DNA of 64,000 nucleotides from Isoetes taiwanensis (Eukaryota > Streptophyta > Lycopodiopsida > Isoetales > Isoetaceae). The notes below the pieces were generated by a model that worked only from the letters and a program-made list of their open reading frames with translations, ran no database searches and was not told the DNA's origin. The stretch lies in assembly GCA_021234155.1 (NCBI GenBank), contig JAJEKV010000165.1, forward strand, positions 684,001 to 748,000. The letters are read 5' to 3'. The position numbers were made by a program, and so were the translations under genes. Position 1 is the stretch's first letter. Each line of letters opens with the position of its first letter. Positions 20,630-30,899 of this stretch are shown in pieces.

Positions 20630-20844
20630 TTTTTTTTTTATTGAAGTCGGTATATGTATATTAAAGTATAAATATGGAGAGTACAGAGAAAAAACTTTTT
20701 ACAGGGAAGTTTAACCCGATAATAGAAAGGAGGGCAAGGATCCCTCCTGATTAAAAGTCAAAAAATATTATAAAAAATAGATAGATTAAGTCTTTAAATA
20801 GTACTGGGTGTGATATCTTGTTCCAACAGATAAGAATTCTCCAC

Positions 20845-21168
20845 TTAGAAACCCGATCTGAGGTTAAGATTAGTAGTTTTCCTTCCTCTTCCCTTGACCT
20901 CTGTGCTGAGGGTGCAGAACATACATATACAAGACCCTGCCTTCGCCAGATTATATCTCCCCTTAGCATCCTTGGCTTTGCAGATCAAAGCCCGTCTGAT
21001 ATTATAGTTTTGGTCGCAGCAGCAGTTGCACATACAGGGTTCTTCATGCCCGAGTGTATTGGGTGAGCCGAATAGCCTGGTCCACTCCCTGTTTGCCTCC
21101 AGATTGATTTTCTTCCACTTAATTCTCCTCATCGGCACGAACATTATTCCTGCAATTAAAAGGGCCAT
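20845..21168 (-). CDS. LINE ORF3, small eight-cysteine protein
   Basis: A 107-residue ORF whose ATG overlaps the stop of ORF2 in TAATG. It has a hydrophobic N-terminus (MALLIAGIMFVPMRRIKWKK), then cysteines spaced C-x-C-x-C-x-C-x11-C-x16-C-x-C-x2-C, with AKDAKGRYN between. The same spacing occurs downstream of ORF2 in the other LINE at 51.1-51.56 kb, so the ORF is conserved in the family. The cysteines suggest metal binding. I know no named domain with this pattern, and its role in retrotransposition is unknown. Confidence 0.75.
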   Translation of the reverse strand: MALLIAGIMFVPMRRIKWKKINLEANREWTRLFGSPNTLGHEEPCMCNCCCDQNYNIRRALICKAKDAKGRYNLAKAGSCICMFCTLSTEVKGRGRKTTNLNLRSGF

Positions 21169-24100
21169 TAGTTTGATAATCCTTCAATAATCCAATCAAC
21201 ATCATATTTGATCTGTTTTATCACTCCCTCCGGGTTGATAATTTCATAATTGAAAACAAATTCATTTCTCCCTTTCCAAATCCTCCATAGGAGGATGTAG
21301 ATTCTCCAGTCAGTTGGGTTGGCTGGGAGAAAGAAATCCAGGGAATTAAGAGAAAGAAGATCATATCCCAAGTATGTCGAGGCTAAATCCAGAATCCACT
21401 CGGCCCAGATGCAGGTTCTGAATAAATGGTCCTCATCTTCCCTGTTAGCCATACATCTGATGCAAATATCCGAGTCAGCCATATGGAGTCTCTGTCTCTT
21501 CTTGTTTGTAGCCAGGGCCATGTGCTAGAGTTGCCAATAAACGACTTGATTTTAGGATAAATAGGGCTGGACCACATGAAAGTAAGTTTCTTGATGCATC
21601 TGTCCTGGTCGGTATGCCACATTCTATGGATGGTGATTTCTTGATTCCTCATGAGATGCCTGTAAGCTTTTCTAACTGTAAAATTCAGCAACCCATTATG
21701 ATTCCAGTTAATTCCATCAATGGACCAAATACCATAAGTCAAAGTGATACAAATGTTGTTGTACAGAAGTTTACAGTCCTCTCCTTCATCAGCCAAAGGA
21801 GAGTTTTCGAATGGAATCAGCCCCTGGTCATTGAACATATTGTGCACATAAATGATGCCTTTAAGACTCCATTTTTTAACCTGATCTGGAAAATGATAGG
21901 CTAAGCACAGGTTCCCATTGTTAGTAATCAGGGCCAGATTCCAGAAAATGGTCTGATCCATCAATAAGCCTTCCTTCCAAGTATACATACCTCTAACCTG
22001 AATCCAGGCTTTAATCCATTTCTTTAAAATACCAGGAGTAGAATTAGGAACAGTAAAAGGAAAATAAATGGAGTGGGGAAGGTGCATTTTAATTTGTCTC
22101 CAGCCAAAAGGGTGGCACTTATTAATATAGTGCTGGATGATAATCGAGATAGGATGCTTGATAAGACCATAGGCAGCTTTGTAAAAATACTTGGCCGTAA
22201 GTGCAATCCCCTGCTTCTCAATATTAATGACACCTAGACCACCAGCTTTCTTTTTCTTGCAACACTCTTCCATGGACACAGGTGTCCAACATCTTTTGTT
22301 TTGACCAGCAGAAATAAACCTTCCAATTATACCTTGAAGCTTAGATGAGACTTTCTTAGGAGCAAGGATAACAAAAGATTGGTAAACATGAGAAGAAGAG
22401 ATAACAAAGTTAGCTATGATAGCCCTACCATTTTTAGACAAATACTTAGAGTTTAAGCTATCAACTTTTCTCTGAAACTTGTCAATTATACCCTCCCAGA
22501 TATCAGAGGGACTACTCCTAATAGCAAAGGGAATACCAAGAATCTTTGATTTAAGAGTGGGGGGGTCATACTTACAGTCCAGGAGGGCAGCTGTTTGCAC
22601 TCCCTTTACCTGATTTCTTGCCATCACCCTTGATTTAGTCCGGTTAATCTTACATCCCGAGGCTACTCCAAACTGATCCAGAATAGTTTGAGTATTTAAA
22701 ATCAAATTTGCATCCATAGAGACCATGAGAAAAGTGTCGTCTGCAAAGTGCCCATTTAGAATTTGACCTGTAATATTATTGTCAGGTAGAGAGAGTCCTT
22801 GGATCATATTAGTGTTCTTGGCCTCCTCAAGTCTGCTATGCAAAGCTTCCATGACAATTAGAAATAAAAAAGGGGCTAAGGGACAGCCCTGCTTCACACC
22901 CCTTTTAAGGGGGAAGAAGGGGCTGCACTCACCATTGATAAGAACAGAGGATCGAGAGTTATTTAAGATAGCATAAAAGATATTAATTACCTCTTCAAAG
23001 AAACCAAGAGCACTGCAACAGTGGAGCAGAAAATTCCAACTTACCATATCAAAAGCCTTTGTAACATCGAGCTTAATGAGGGCAATATCTTGCCCTGAAT
23101 CTTTGGCCCAGTTCAGTCCTAAAATAGCTGTAACCACATTATCCAAAATATACCTGTCCCTCAGATAGGCCAATTGTGAGGAACTAGGCTTGAGTCTAGC
23201 AGCAATGGAACCTGAGATGATCTTATAGATCACATTAGAGAGAGAGATAGGTCTGTAGTCTAAAAAGCTACTTGGCATATCATTCTTTGGGATAAGAGCA
23301 ATGAGGCTAGTATTAATTCTAGCATCCAGACATTTCTGTTGTCTGAATTCATTTGCTAAACTTGTGATACTGTCACCAAGGATAGGCCATGCTTTCTTGA
23401 AAAACTCAACCGGCAGACCATCAGGTCCAGGAGTCTTGCCATTCTCCATTTCCTTGACTGTATGATACAACTCAATGTTACTGAAGCATTTCTCCAGTTC
23501 CCTATTATGCTCATTACTAACCTTTGCTTGGAGATTAATAAAGTTAAACATAGTGCCAGGTTGACAGTCTTGATTGGTACCCATAACATTAGTGAAGTGA
23601 CTGGCAGCAGCCTTCTTAATTTCCTCTTCATTTGAGATAAGATCATCCCCAACCATAATCTCATAAATATGGTTTTTCTTAGCTCTACCCTTAGCCTTAG
23701 TGAAAAAAAATTTGGAATTACACCTCTCATCCTCCTTGATTTCCCAAATTTTGGATTTGAGCTTCCAACCTCTGGCAATTCTGATTTCCTCTTTCTCAAT
23801 TTCCTTCCTGATTTGCTCCTGTTGATCCCCTGAGACCTGAGGAAGAAGATCCCTAAGATTCTTAAGATTGGCCATCTTCTGGTAATGAATTTCCTTCCCC
23901 CATTCTTTTAGCCAATTTTTAATTGCCTTAGAAGCTCTTACCCACCAATCCATCCAACCAGAATTGCCCAAGGGCTTTGGATATCTATCTAGCACCTCCT
24001 GGAGTTTAATCATGAAATCAGTGTGATCGAGAAGAGTGGTATTTAACTTAAAGTAAGTTTTTCTTTTCCTGTTCTGATCTTGGGCCGAGATAATAATCTT

Positions 24101-24790
24101 CTGAGGGAAATGGTCCGACAGGGTATAACCTTTCATGTTCTCCACTCTGTTGTTGTTATTCCAAAGGTTTTTTGAGATGTAGAATCTATCATGTAAGCAC
24201 CAAATGGGGTCCACCCTTTTATCTGTCCAACTAAAATCAGTAGGCTTAGTTCTAGCTAAAAGAATGTGATGGGACTGCAAGAGGTTATTCCATATGTTTC
24301 TCTCTTGGGGCAGCAGAGGCTTGAAATTTTTATTTCTCATGTATTCATTGGTACCTCCCATGATACATTCATCATAATCAATATTATCCAAGCTGTTCTT
24401 GACTTTAGTCCAAACCTTAATCCTATCCCCAGGGTTATTATAAGCATAGATGTTGACAAAAGCTAACCTCACTTTTTTCATGTTACATCTCAGAATCTGC
24501 CACCTACCCTCTCTATCACTAACCATATAAGGGTCAGTTAGATTAAGATCATCTCTCCAAATGATGGCAATGCCTGCAGAAGACTCCTGAGCAGGAATGG
24601 ACCATAAACTGTACCCATTAGGGAGAGTCTTTCTAGTTATAGATTCATGCTGAAAATCGTGAATCTTATGCTCCTGAAGAAAAAGAATGTCAGGGTTAAG
24701 AGACAGAATACATACCTTTAACCGCTCCCTCTTGATGATACTATTAATTCCCTGGAGATTCCAGGTGATGCAACTTATAGACCTATCCAT
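21168..24790 (-). pseudogene. LINE ORF2: endonuclease, reverse transcriptase, zf-RVT
   Basis: Start ATG at 24790 overlaps the ORF1 stop (TAATG). The N-terminal endonuclease shows CITWNLQGIN, FLQEHKIHD and LSDHFPQ. The usual GGDFN motif is GGTNEYMRN, apparently through a 15-bp in-frame deletion that removes the catalytic Asp-Asn. The reverse transcriptase has DYRPISLSNVIYKIISGSIA, LDVTKAFDMVSW, GVKQGCPLAPFLF and HFADDTFLMV (catalytic ADD). After about 1,085 residues a frameshift near 21530 moves the zinc-finger region to another frame (MADSDICIRCMANREDEDHL), ending in TAA at 21168. This copy should lack endonuclease activity and a continuous C-terminus. Confidence 0.93.
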
Positions 24791-26025
24791 TAGTACATAA
24801 ACTTACCTGCTGTCCTTCCAGCCTGAATCTTTCTTGAACTGGTTCTGGTAGGCCCCAAATAGATTTTCTTCTTACCCCTGCCTTTTTTCCTTGTAACAAT
24901 TTGCCAATCCTGCTCTTTGTCCATTATGACCTCGTCAGCAATATGATTCGAATCCCAAATTCTTCCCTCCATAAAGCTCTCAGATATATTCTCTGGAAAC
25001 ACTAAGGTAAACCTTCTTGTGTCAATTTTAACAGAGAATTTCACATTATTCAAGGTTAAAACAAGGTTTTGATCCATGTTCATACTGGTATGGTCAATGT
25101 TTCGAATGGGGATCAACGTTTCTTGATTCTTCCCAATTTCTTCTGTAACACTAGCTTCCCCTTTTTCTCGGGTCTTAGGAACCCAAATTTGTCTGCTTTG
25201 CTCCTTTTGGGGGATGTTCTTACCTTTATCAGAGGCTTCCCCCGGAGGTAGGACAGGCATTTTAGAGTAGTTGACCTTGAGACTCTGGAAGTCATCAGGG
25301 CCAGTCTTCACCTTGATCTCCCTTCTCCAGTTAGAGTTAACTGTTTTAGAAATACATATGGAAGGGTAATTCGTCTGAGGAATACTGATATCAATGGTAT
25401 CTCCTAATTCCTCTGATATAGCTTTGAGGTGAGAATTAGTCCAGAAAACAGGGGGAAGATTGGGGAAGGAGACCCATGTGGTAATAGAGATATTCTCAGG
25501 CTTGTTAGGAATGTAATTGGGACTCCACCTCATAATATAAAAAGGCTGGTAGTTAATATGATCAATCTTCCTTTTAAGGATTTGATTAACACAGATCTCG
25601 TCCCTGCAAACTATTTGGAAGGTTCTGTTGTCCATCTTAAGAATAGACATGATAGGGATATTTTGGACTTTAGTGACCCACAACTTGACTTCACTGATGG
25701 TCAGACACTTCCTGGGAAAATGTATAAGAAAAGCTTTCTTCGAGAAATTGTCATAAGCAGAGGGGTCGGATATGGAATAAAGGTCTATAAAATCTTTTTC
25801 CGGCCCTTTTTCCTGACATATGTTCCTGTGCTTTTCCTTAGAACAATCCAAAGAATCATTTTTTAACAAAGCATTTTTATAAGAGACAGGGGTTATCAAA
25901 CCTTTTGCCGAATCACTTTTGCCCATCACCGCAATTCTGTTTCTGATTTTGAGGTCCCCCACCTTGGTACTTGTGCTGTGAAGCTTGTTTTCCTTGATAG
26001 TCTTGCAATTTTGGCACTCGCACAT
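24790..26025 (-). CDS. LINE ORF1, DUF4283-like RNA-binding protein
   Basis: 411 residues from an ATG at 26025. It begins MCECQNCKTIKENKLH, a possible Cys cluster. The central part (FLIHFPRKCLTISEVKLWVT, then MRWSPNYIPNKPENI and TTWVSFPNLPPVFWTNSHLK) follows the pattern of plant LINE ORF1 proteins with a DUF4283/RRM-like fold that binds the element RNA. The C-terminus is basic (KKGRGKKKIYLGPTRTSSRK), as in the second LINE at 47.2-47.6 kb. The stop TAA overlaps the ORF2 start. Confidence 0.85.
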   Translation of the reverse strand: MCECQNCKTIKENKLHSTSTKVGDLKIRNRIAVMGKSDSAKGLITPVSYKNALLKNDSLDCSKEKHRNICQEKGPEKDFIDLYSISDPSAYDNFSKKAFLIHFPRKCLTISEVKLWVTKVQNIPIMSILKMDNRTFQIVCRDEICVNQILKRKIDHINYQPFYIMRWSPNYIPNKPENISITTWVSFPNLPPVFWTNSHLKAISEELGDTIDISIPQTNYPSICISKTVNSNWRREIKVKTGPDDFQSLKVNYSKMPVLPPGEASDKGKNIPQKEQSRQIWVPKTREKGEASVTEEIGKNQETLIPIRNIDHTSMNMDQNLVLTLNNVKFSVKIDTRRFTLVFPENISESFMEGRIWDSNHIADEVIMDKEQDWQIVTRKKGRGKKKIYLGPTRTSSRKIQAGRTAGKFMY

Positions 26026-26150
26026 CTCGACCTCTGCAGGGTTGAAGAATCTGTTGCTGTCCCTGATGCAACATTCCTTGAGTCCCCCTTTTTTTAAAGT
26101 TGATAGGTTTCGAGTGAAGTGGAAATTTGTTCCAAGAAAGAAGTGTTGCT

Positions 26151-26720
26151 TTAGAGAGAGGCTTTAAACTGACGCTTATGCCATTCTATTACATGATCTT
26201 CCGCATCCTCCCACCGTTTAATTAGTTTCACACTTGCTTTGGAAGTCCATTTCATGCTGTCAAGTTTAACTGCTATCATCTTCGCCTTATTGAGCATTTC
26301 ATCCATTGAGTTCCTGAAAATATTGTTCTTCAAACTGCAACAATCTTCCTCTGTGTGCCCTTGCTTAACTGTAATCAGCTTATACAGAGAATGATCTATA
26401 GCCTGAGCAATTTCTAGCATGTTCCACACCCAATCTCTGTCGCTCGCCCTTCCCTCAAAGTAATCCTTCTCAATTTCATCATATTTCTTCAGTCCCGCCA
26501 CAACCTGGCCATCTTCTTGCACTCCCATGCAAACAACAGCAGCCTTCTGTTGATCTTTGATGATATTGAAGGCTATATAGATTTCTTTAAGATTTTTCCA
26601 GGCTTCATCCCTTTTGTCCTCTAACCAAAAGATTTGCGTCCATTCCTCGTCCTCTACTCTTGCCTCCTGAGTTCCCTGTTTTGGTCTAACGTAATCGCTC
26701 TTTCCTGCCTTGCCTTCCAT
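26151..26720 (-). CDS. LINE additional ORF upstream of ORF1
   Basis: From an ATG at 26720, eight bases after the stop of the preceding ORF, the frame runs 189 residues to TAA at 26151. It is charged and helical (EDEEWTQIFWLEDKRDEAWK, EIEKDYFEGRASDRDWVWNM, LIKRWEDAEDHVIEWHKRQF). I recognise no domain. The close packing with its neighbours suggests a real element gene rather than chance. Confidence 0.55.
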   Translation of the reverse strand: MEGKAGKSDYVRPKQGTQEARVEDEEWTQIFWLEDKRDEAWKNLKEIYIAFNIIKDQQKAAVVCMGVQEDGQVVAGLKKYDEIEKDYFEGRASDRDWVWNMLEIAQAIDHSLYKLITVKQGHTEEDCCSLKNNIFRNSMDEMLNKAKMIAVKLDSMKWTSKASVKLIKRWEDAEDHVIEWHKRQFKASL

Positions 26721-26728
26721 TTCTTCTG

Positions 26729-27118
26729 CTAGTTGACGACTTGAAACCTCCAAACCAAGATGTCTAAGTCCTCGAAGCGTTCTGCTGGCTGCAAATCAAA
26801 GAACAGAGCCCACCGTACTAGGGGTTCGGTACCAAAATCTATGGGGATGCTGAGATGAAAGAAATTTTTGGGGAAACGGTTCCCTAGAGCCAAATATCTG
26901 GTATTATGAGCAGAAATTCTGAGGGATCCTAATCTGTCAAAGCATAGGATACTAAGAAAATGACTGCCTACTGACGTTCTACTGAATCCTACTCTCGATT
27001 GATTATTGTATGCTAAACTAAGAAGAATCCTAATGGCACTGACTGTCACATCATGGCCCACTGGGATCTGAGGAAGCCCAAGACTCTGGAGAACATCCTC
27101 TAACAGGGACTCATCCAT
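26729..27118 (-). CDS. First LINE ORF, 129 residues
   Basis: ATG at 27118, about 117 bp from the element's 5' end, to TAG at 26729. It reads MDESLLEDVLQSLGLPQIPV and TVSAIRILLSLAYNNQSRVG, with few charged residues. No known domain. It is the most upstream ORF of the element. Confidence 0.5.
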   Translation of the reverse strand: MDESLLEDVLQSLGLPQIPVGHDVTVSAIRILLSLAYNNQSRVGFSRTSVGSHFLSILCFDRLGSLRISAHNTRYLALGNRFPKNFFHLSIPIDFGTEPLVRWALFFDLQPAERFEDLDILVWRFQVVN

Positions 27119-27235
27119 CGAGGCTCAGGCTTTCCACGTTTCCTAAGGCGGACGCGAGGAGCGCCAACGCTCATTTTTTCAGCGCCCGCTTTATTTTCAT
27201 TCTCTCCACTAATCTTCTCATCTTGTGCAAGCTTC

Positions 27236-27251
27236 CAAAGATCGGTTTTTA
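27236..27251. other. Right copy of the LINE target-site duplication
   Basis: Exact repeat of 20614-20629; Copia sequence resumes after it. Confidence 0.95.
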
Positions 27252-28926
27252 AGTACTAATAAAGAAGATCGAGATGCAGATAAAGATGCAGATAAAGATA
27301 TTAACTGGGAACCAATAGATTATTTTGATGATAAGGAAGAAAAAGCCATTGTCAAACAAGCAGATGAAGAAGTTGATCAGGAAGGGTCGCCTGAGCATAC
27401 TGATAACGAAATGGAAGCAGCTCCAGAGCCAATAAGACGTAGAAGAAGGACTGAAGCTGAATTGCTTAAAGAGGGGATATCTTTTGATACTTCACAATAT
27501 GGAAGGGATGAGACCGGAAGAAGTACCAGGAGAAGTGCTACTGAGCAACAAAAGAAAGAGAGGAAGGCGAACAGGTAATTTCTGCTCTTATGTCTGTATT
27601 AGAAATTGATACACCAAGCAACTATAATGAAGCCATAGAAAGTCTAGATTCCGAGAAATGGAAGGATGCAATGAATGCAGAACTAAGCTCTTTTGAACGT
27701 ACAGGAACGTATAAACTGGTTGACAGACCTACTAACAGAAATATTGTTGGAAATAAATGGATTTTTAGAATTAAACAGGGACCAGATGGGCAAACTCAGA
27801 AATTTAAAGCTAGACTGGTGGCGAAAGGGTTTACTCAAACAGAAGGTATTGATTATGATGAAACATTCTCTCCGATTGTTAAATTAACAAGTGTCAGGGC
27901 AATTATGGCTACTGCTAATATGCACAACTTAGAGTTGCATCATATGGATGTTTGCACGGCATTTCTCAATGCAGACTTGGATGAAGAAATTTATATGGAG
28001 CAGCCTCCTGGATACGAAGTTGATGGAGATAAGGTGTGGAAATTGCAGAAGGCACTGTATATGGCCTAAGACAAGCTCCACGTCAGTGGTATGTATGTAT
28101 TGACAATCATTTGAAAACACATGGGTTTGAAAAATTAAATATGGATGGAAATGTCTATATCTATAGGAAAGATGGATACTTTTGCATAATTGCAGTTTAT
28201 GTAGATGATTGCGTAATGGCTGCTAATGATATTGGTTGCTTAAATTATTGCAAAGATATTCTAAAGAAAAGATTTCAAATGACAGACTTGGGGGAGCTTA
28301 AACAGTTATTAGGTATGGAAATTTACAGAGATAAAGAGAAGGGATTTATAGCTATTACTCAAAAACGAAATATTCTAGGGATGCTTAAAAGATTTGGAAT
28401 GATAGAATGTAAGCCTGCAAGCACTCCAGTAGCAACTGGACAGAAAATCAGCTCTGAGATGTGTCCCAAAACAAAAAAAGAAGAGCATATCATGATGAAT
28501 CGACCTTATAGAGAGCTTATTGGATGTCTTCAATATGTATCAATTTGTACACGTCTTGATTTTTCATATGGAGTAAATGTGTTAAGCCAGTTTCTAAATA
28601 ATCCTGGTGAAGGTCACTGGAAATGCGCAAAACGTATTTTAAGGTTTCTGAAAGGTACTCAGGACTATGGTCTTGTATTCAGACGTGAACATGGTGTAAG
28701 ATTGCAAAGTCTATTACTTGAAGGTTTTGCAGATGCATATTGGGGAGGTGATCAGGACACTCGCAGATCAAGATCAGGATATGTCTGCTTGCTAGGAGGG
28801 TCCGCTATTTCTTGGAAAAGTAAGAAACAACCCTTTATTGCTCTTTCTACAGCAGAAGCTGAATATGCAGCAGTGTCTCTTGCATCTAGAGAAATTGTCT
28901 GGCGGAGAAATAAACGTCTTGTATAG
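27252..28926 (+). pseudogene. Copia integrase tail and reverse transcriptase
   Basis: Resuming after the LINE, the frame gives the acidic linker (NWEPIDYFDDKEEKAIVKQA), then a 1-base frame change near 27576. The reverse transcriptase follows: WKDAMNAELSSFERTGTYKL, NKWIFRIKQGPDGQTQKFKA, ARLVAKGFTQTEGIDYDETF and the catalytic YVDD in IIAVYVDDCVMAAND. A 2-base insertion at about 28058 shifts frame at the conserved ALYGLRQAPRQW. It would copy element RNA into DNA; this copy cannot make a continuous product. Confidence 0.92.
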
Positions 28927-29044
28927 ACCTACTGAGGTACAGTGTGTTGACATTCTTACAAAAGCTTTGTCAGAATCTAAATTTAAAGTATTTCAAAAGG
29001 ATTTAGGAATAGAAGATGTTGGAACCATCAGCACTTACGCATGA
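28700..29044 (+). pseudogene. Copia RNase H domain and polyprotein C-terminus
   Basis: Motifs GFADAYWGGDQDTRRSRSGY, LGGSAISWKSKKQPFIALST and AEAEYAAVS are the Copia RNase H signature. A frameshift near 28900 precedes the C-terminus (VQCVDILTKALSESKF), which ends in TGA at 29042-29044. Confidence 0.9.
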
Positions 29045-29053
29045 GGGGGAGAT
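29043..29053 (+). other. Copia polypurine tract
   Basis: GAGGGGGAGA lies directly before the 3' LTR and would prime plus-strand synthesis. Confidence 0.9.
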
Positions 29054-29500
29054 TGTTGGAATTACATGCCTAAGTGATGGCATTTTGACCCAATGACACA
29101 TGGTTAGCGTTTACATATAGTTTTGCATGGAACAAAAATAAAAAGGGAAAGCGGACCAAAATTATATGGTGAAGAGAACAGAGGTTTTGAGCCGGATTTG
29201 TTGAACTCGGCATCTGTTGCCGAAACAGGCCTTGGAGCTTCCATATGCTGCCGTATTTTATATTGGAGCAGGGTGGAACAGGTGATTATCTGTGATATGA
29301 TGTTTTCTATAGTAGAAGGCAGTCTGTTTATCAGTTTTGTGTGATACTGTAATTTAGTCCTGTGTGGAATTCTCTGTGGGTTTCGATTTGCTTTAAGCAG
29401 GTACATCCTTTGTGGATTTTGAGGAGGTGCTAAGGGAGAAGATTGAGTTTGGAATTTCTTCTGGGTTCAATTCCCGGGCTCAAAGCGTTTGATTCCAACA
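29054..29500 (+). repeat. Copia 3' LTR
   Basis: Same ends as the 5' LTR, 447 bp. It is followed by CCAAG at 29501-29505, completing the target duplication. Confidence 0.97.
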
Positions 29501-29505
29501 CCAAG

Positions 29506-30499
29506 AAAATGGAGAGAGAAACACAATGAGAGAAATTGGGCCCAAAAATCTTCCACATAATCAATAAGAATAAGAATACATATGAATGAGCCCTCCATGC
29601 GTCTGAAACATGGAGAGCCTTTGATCTTGAACCAAGCAAGAGGGTGCCATCCCCTTGTAAGATTTGTAGGGCAAGGAAAAGAGGAGCAGCATTTTGCTCC
29701 TCAAGAATATTTATATTTTTTTCAATAAAATCTCCACCCTTGATCTCACCACATCATCAATCCTCCTTTTCTTGTCTTTTACATAATGATTTTTTTGTCT
29801 TCTCATTCTTTAATTTTAATAATGATCACAATAGATCAAGGCCCTTGATCTTTCAACAAGAAACACAAAATTGTTTGGGGGCCCTTGTTCTTTCAACAAG
29901 AAACACAAAATTGTTTGGGCCATTGATCTTCTTCACTCCCCTTTAGACCTTATATCACAAAAAATGGTTCGTCTTGCAAAATATATAATTATACGGCCAT
30001 TTTACTATGGTTTGCATACTATTGTTGTATTTGTGTGAGGGTAAGCCAACAGTATTTATAGAGCGCGGCATTTTCTTATTAGTTTGCACTCCCAACCTAT
30101 GGTTTTGGCATGCATGCGTGCATGCATTCACACAGTGCATGCATGCATGCAATGCATGCACTTTGCAATGCATGCACACAATGCATGCATACCATGTAAT
30201 GCATGCATGTTGAGTCCCTTTAGTACTTAACACCATGCAAGGCACATTGCTTACTTTCTTTTGCGGCCATATATATATTTTCACATAAGAGACATACAAC
30301 ATTCATCTTCAAAGTAAATTTGCAGATTAGCTTTGTTTGTATGAGAGGTAGAATTCACAAATTTCCTGTTCATACAAATATAGTTTATTATGCTCGAGTA
30401 ACAAGCTGTGATACTGTGTTCATGCAGGCACCAAGATCCAGTACTATGTTCATGAGAATCTCGTTGCTTTTACTTGTATTTTAATCCTTCAAAGAAAAA
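29506..30499. other. Spacer with small repeats and a GCATGC-rich patch
   Basis: No gene. A unit of about 41 bp containing TCTTTCAACAAGAAACACAA is duplicated at 29848-29925. From 30107 to 30215, GCATGC and ATGCAT words recur about a dozen times. These are RY-type CATGCA motifs known as B3-protein sites in plants, though here they may be a simple repeat. Confidence 0.5.
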
Positions 30500-30880
30500 T
30501 GTTAACCACCTAGTGGTTAACATTGTGCATGCACATGTTAGGTGCATGCACATGTTAGGTGCATGCACATGTTAGGTGTCAGTGGTGGCAGACTGACACT
30601 TGGCATGCTTAGGTTAACTTAAGTGTATGGCTTAGATTAGTTAGATGTACGGCTTAGATTTGCGGTCTACACTATATTAGACCGGAGCCTCTTCAGATGT
30701 ACTCAGGTTTATCTCATATTTGGAGAGCCTCATTTGGCTACGTTCCCCTTCATTCTTTGTACATATTTCCTTGTCTTGTTCTTGTTTTGTGTTCTTGTTT
30801 TGTGATCATGAGCATGGCAGCTTTGTAGCATCCGGCAGTCATGGACTGCTGTTGCAGGGTGTATGCCAAGAATCCAAACA
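30500..30880 (+). repeat. 5' LTR of the non-autonomous element
   Basis: It starts with the palindromic TTAACCACCTAGTGGTTAA. Three tandem 17-bp units GCATGCACATGTTAGGT follow (two in the 3' LTR). Each unit contains an RY-type CATGCA word. Confidence 0.93.
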
Positions 30881-30899
30881 TTGGCGCTGTTATGCCGGG
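30881..30899 (+). other. Candidate primer-binding site
   Basis: TTGGCGCTGTTATGCCGGG resembles the tRNA-Asp site used by some plant LTR elements (TGGCGCCGTTGCCGGGG) but is not exact, so the primer tRNA is uncertain. Confidence 0.5.

Larger units (their letters stand above)
20630..27235 (-). mobile_element. Near full-length five-ORF LINE nested in Copia
   Basis: A 6,606-bp insertion flanked by the exact 16-bp duplication CAAAGATCGGTTTTTA. Its poly(A) end appears as poly-T at 20630-20639, so it reads on the minus strand. Five consecutive ORFs occupy almost all of it: 27118-26729, 26720-26151, 26025-24790, 24790-21168 (one frameshift) and 21168-20845. The 5' leader is about 117 bp. Domain content (apurinic-type endonuclease, reverse transcriptase, zf-RVT) places it among plant L1-like LINEs; the extra ORFs at both ends are unusual. 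Confidence 0.95.
17876..29500 (+). mobile_element. Copia LTR retrotransposon interrupted by a LINE
   Basis: Two LTRs (483 and 447 bp) begin TGTTGGAA and end TTCCAACA and are flanked by CCAAG on both sides. Internal order is gag, protease, integrase, reverse transcriptase and RNase H, which is the Copia order. A nested LINE (20630-27235) plus a 16-bp duplication accounts for 6,622 bp, so the original element was about 5.0 kb, normal for Copia. By eye the LTRs differ by about ten substitutions, several 1-bp indels and one indel of about 36 bp. The coding region has stops and frameshifts, so this copy is defective. Confidence 0.97.

Noticed and set aside
23356-23799. 147-residue minus-strand frame inside LINE ORF2
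   Set aside because: It overlaps the continuous ORF2 frame with clear reverse-transcriptase motifs; out-of-frame shadow.
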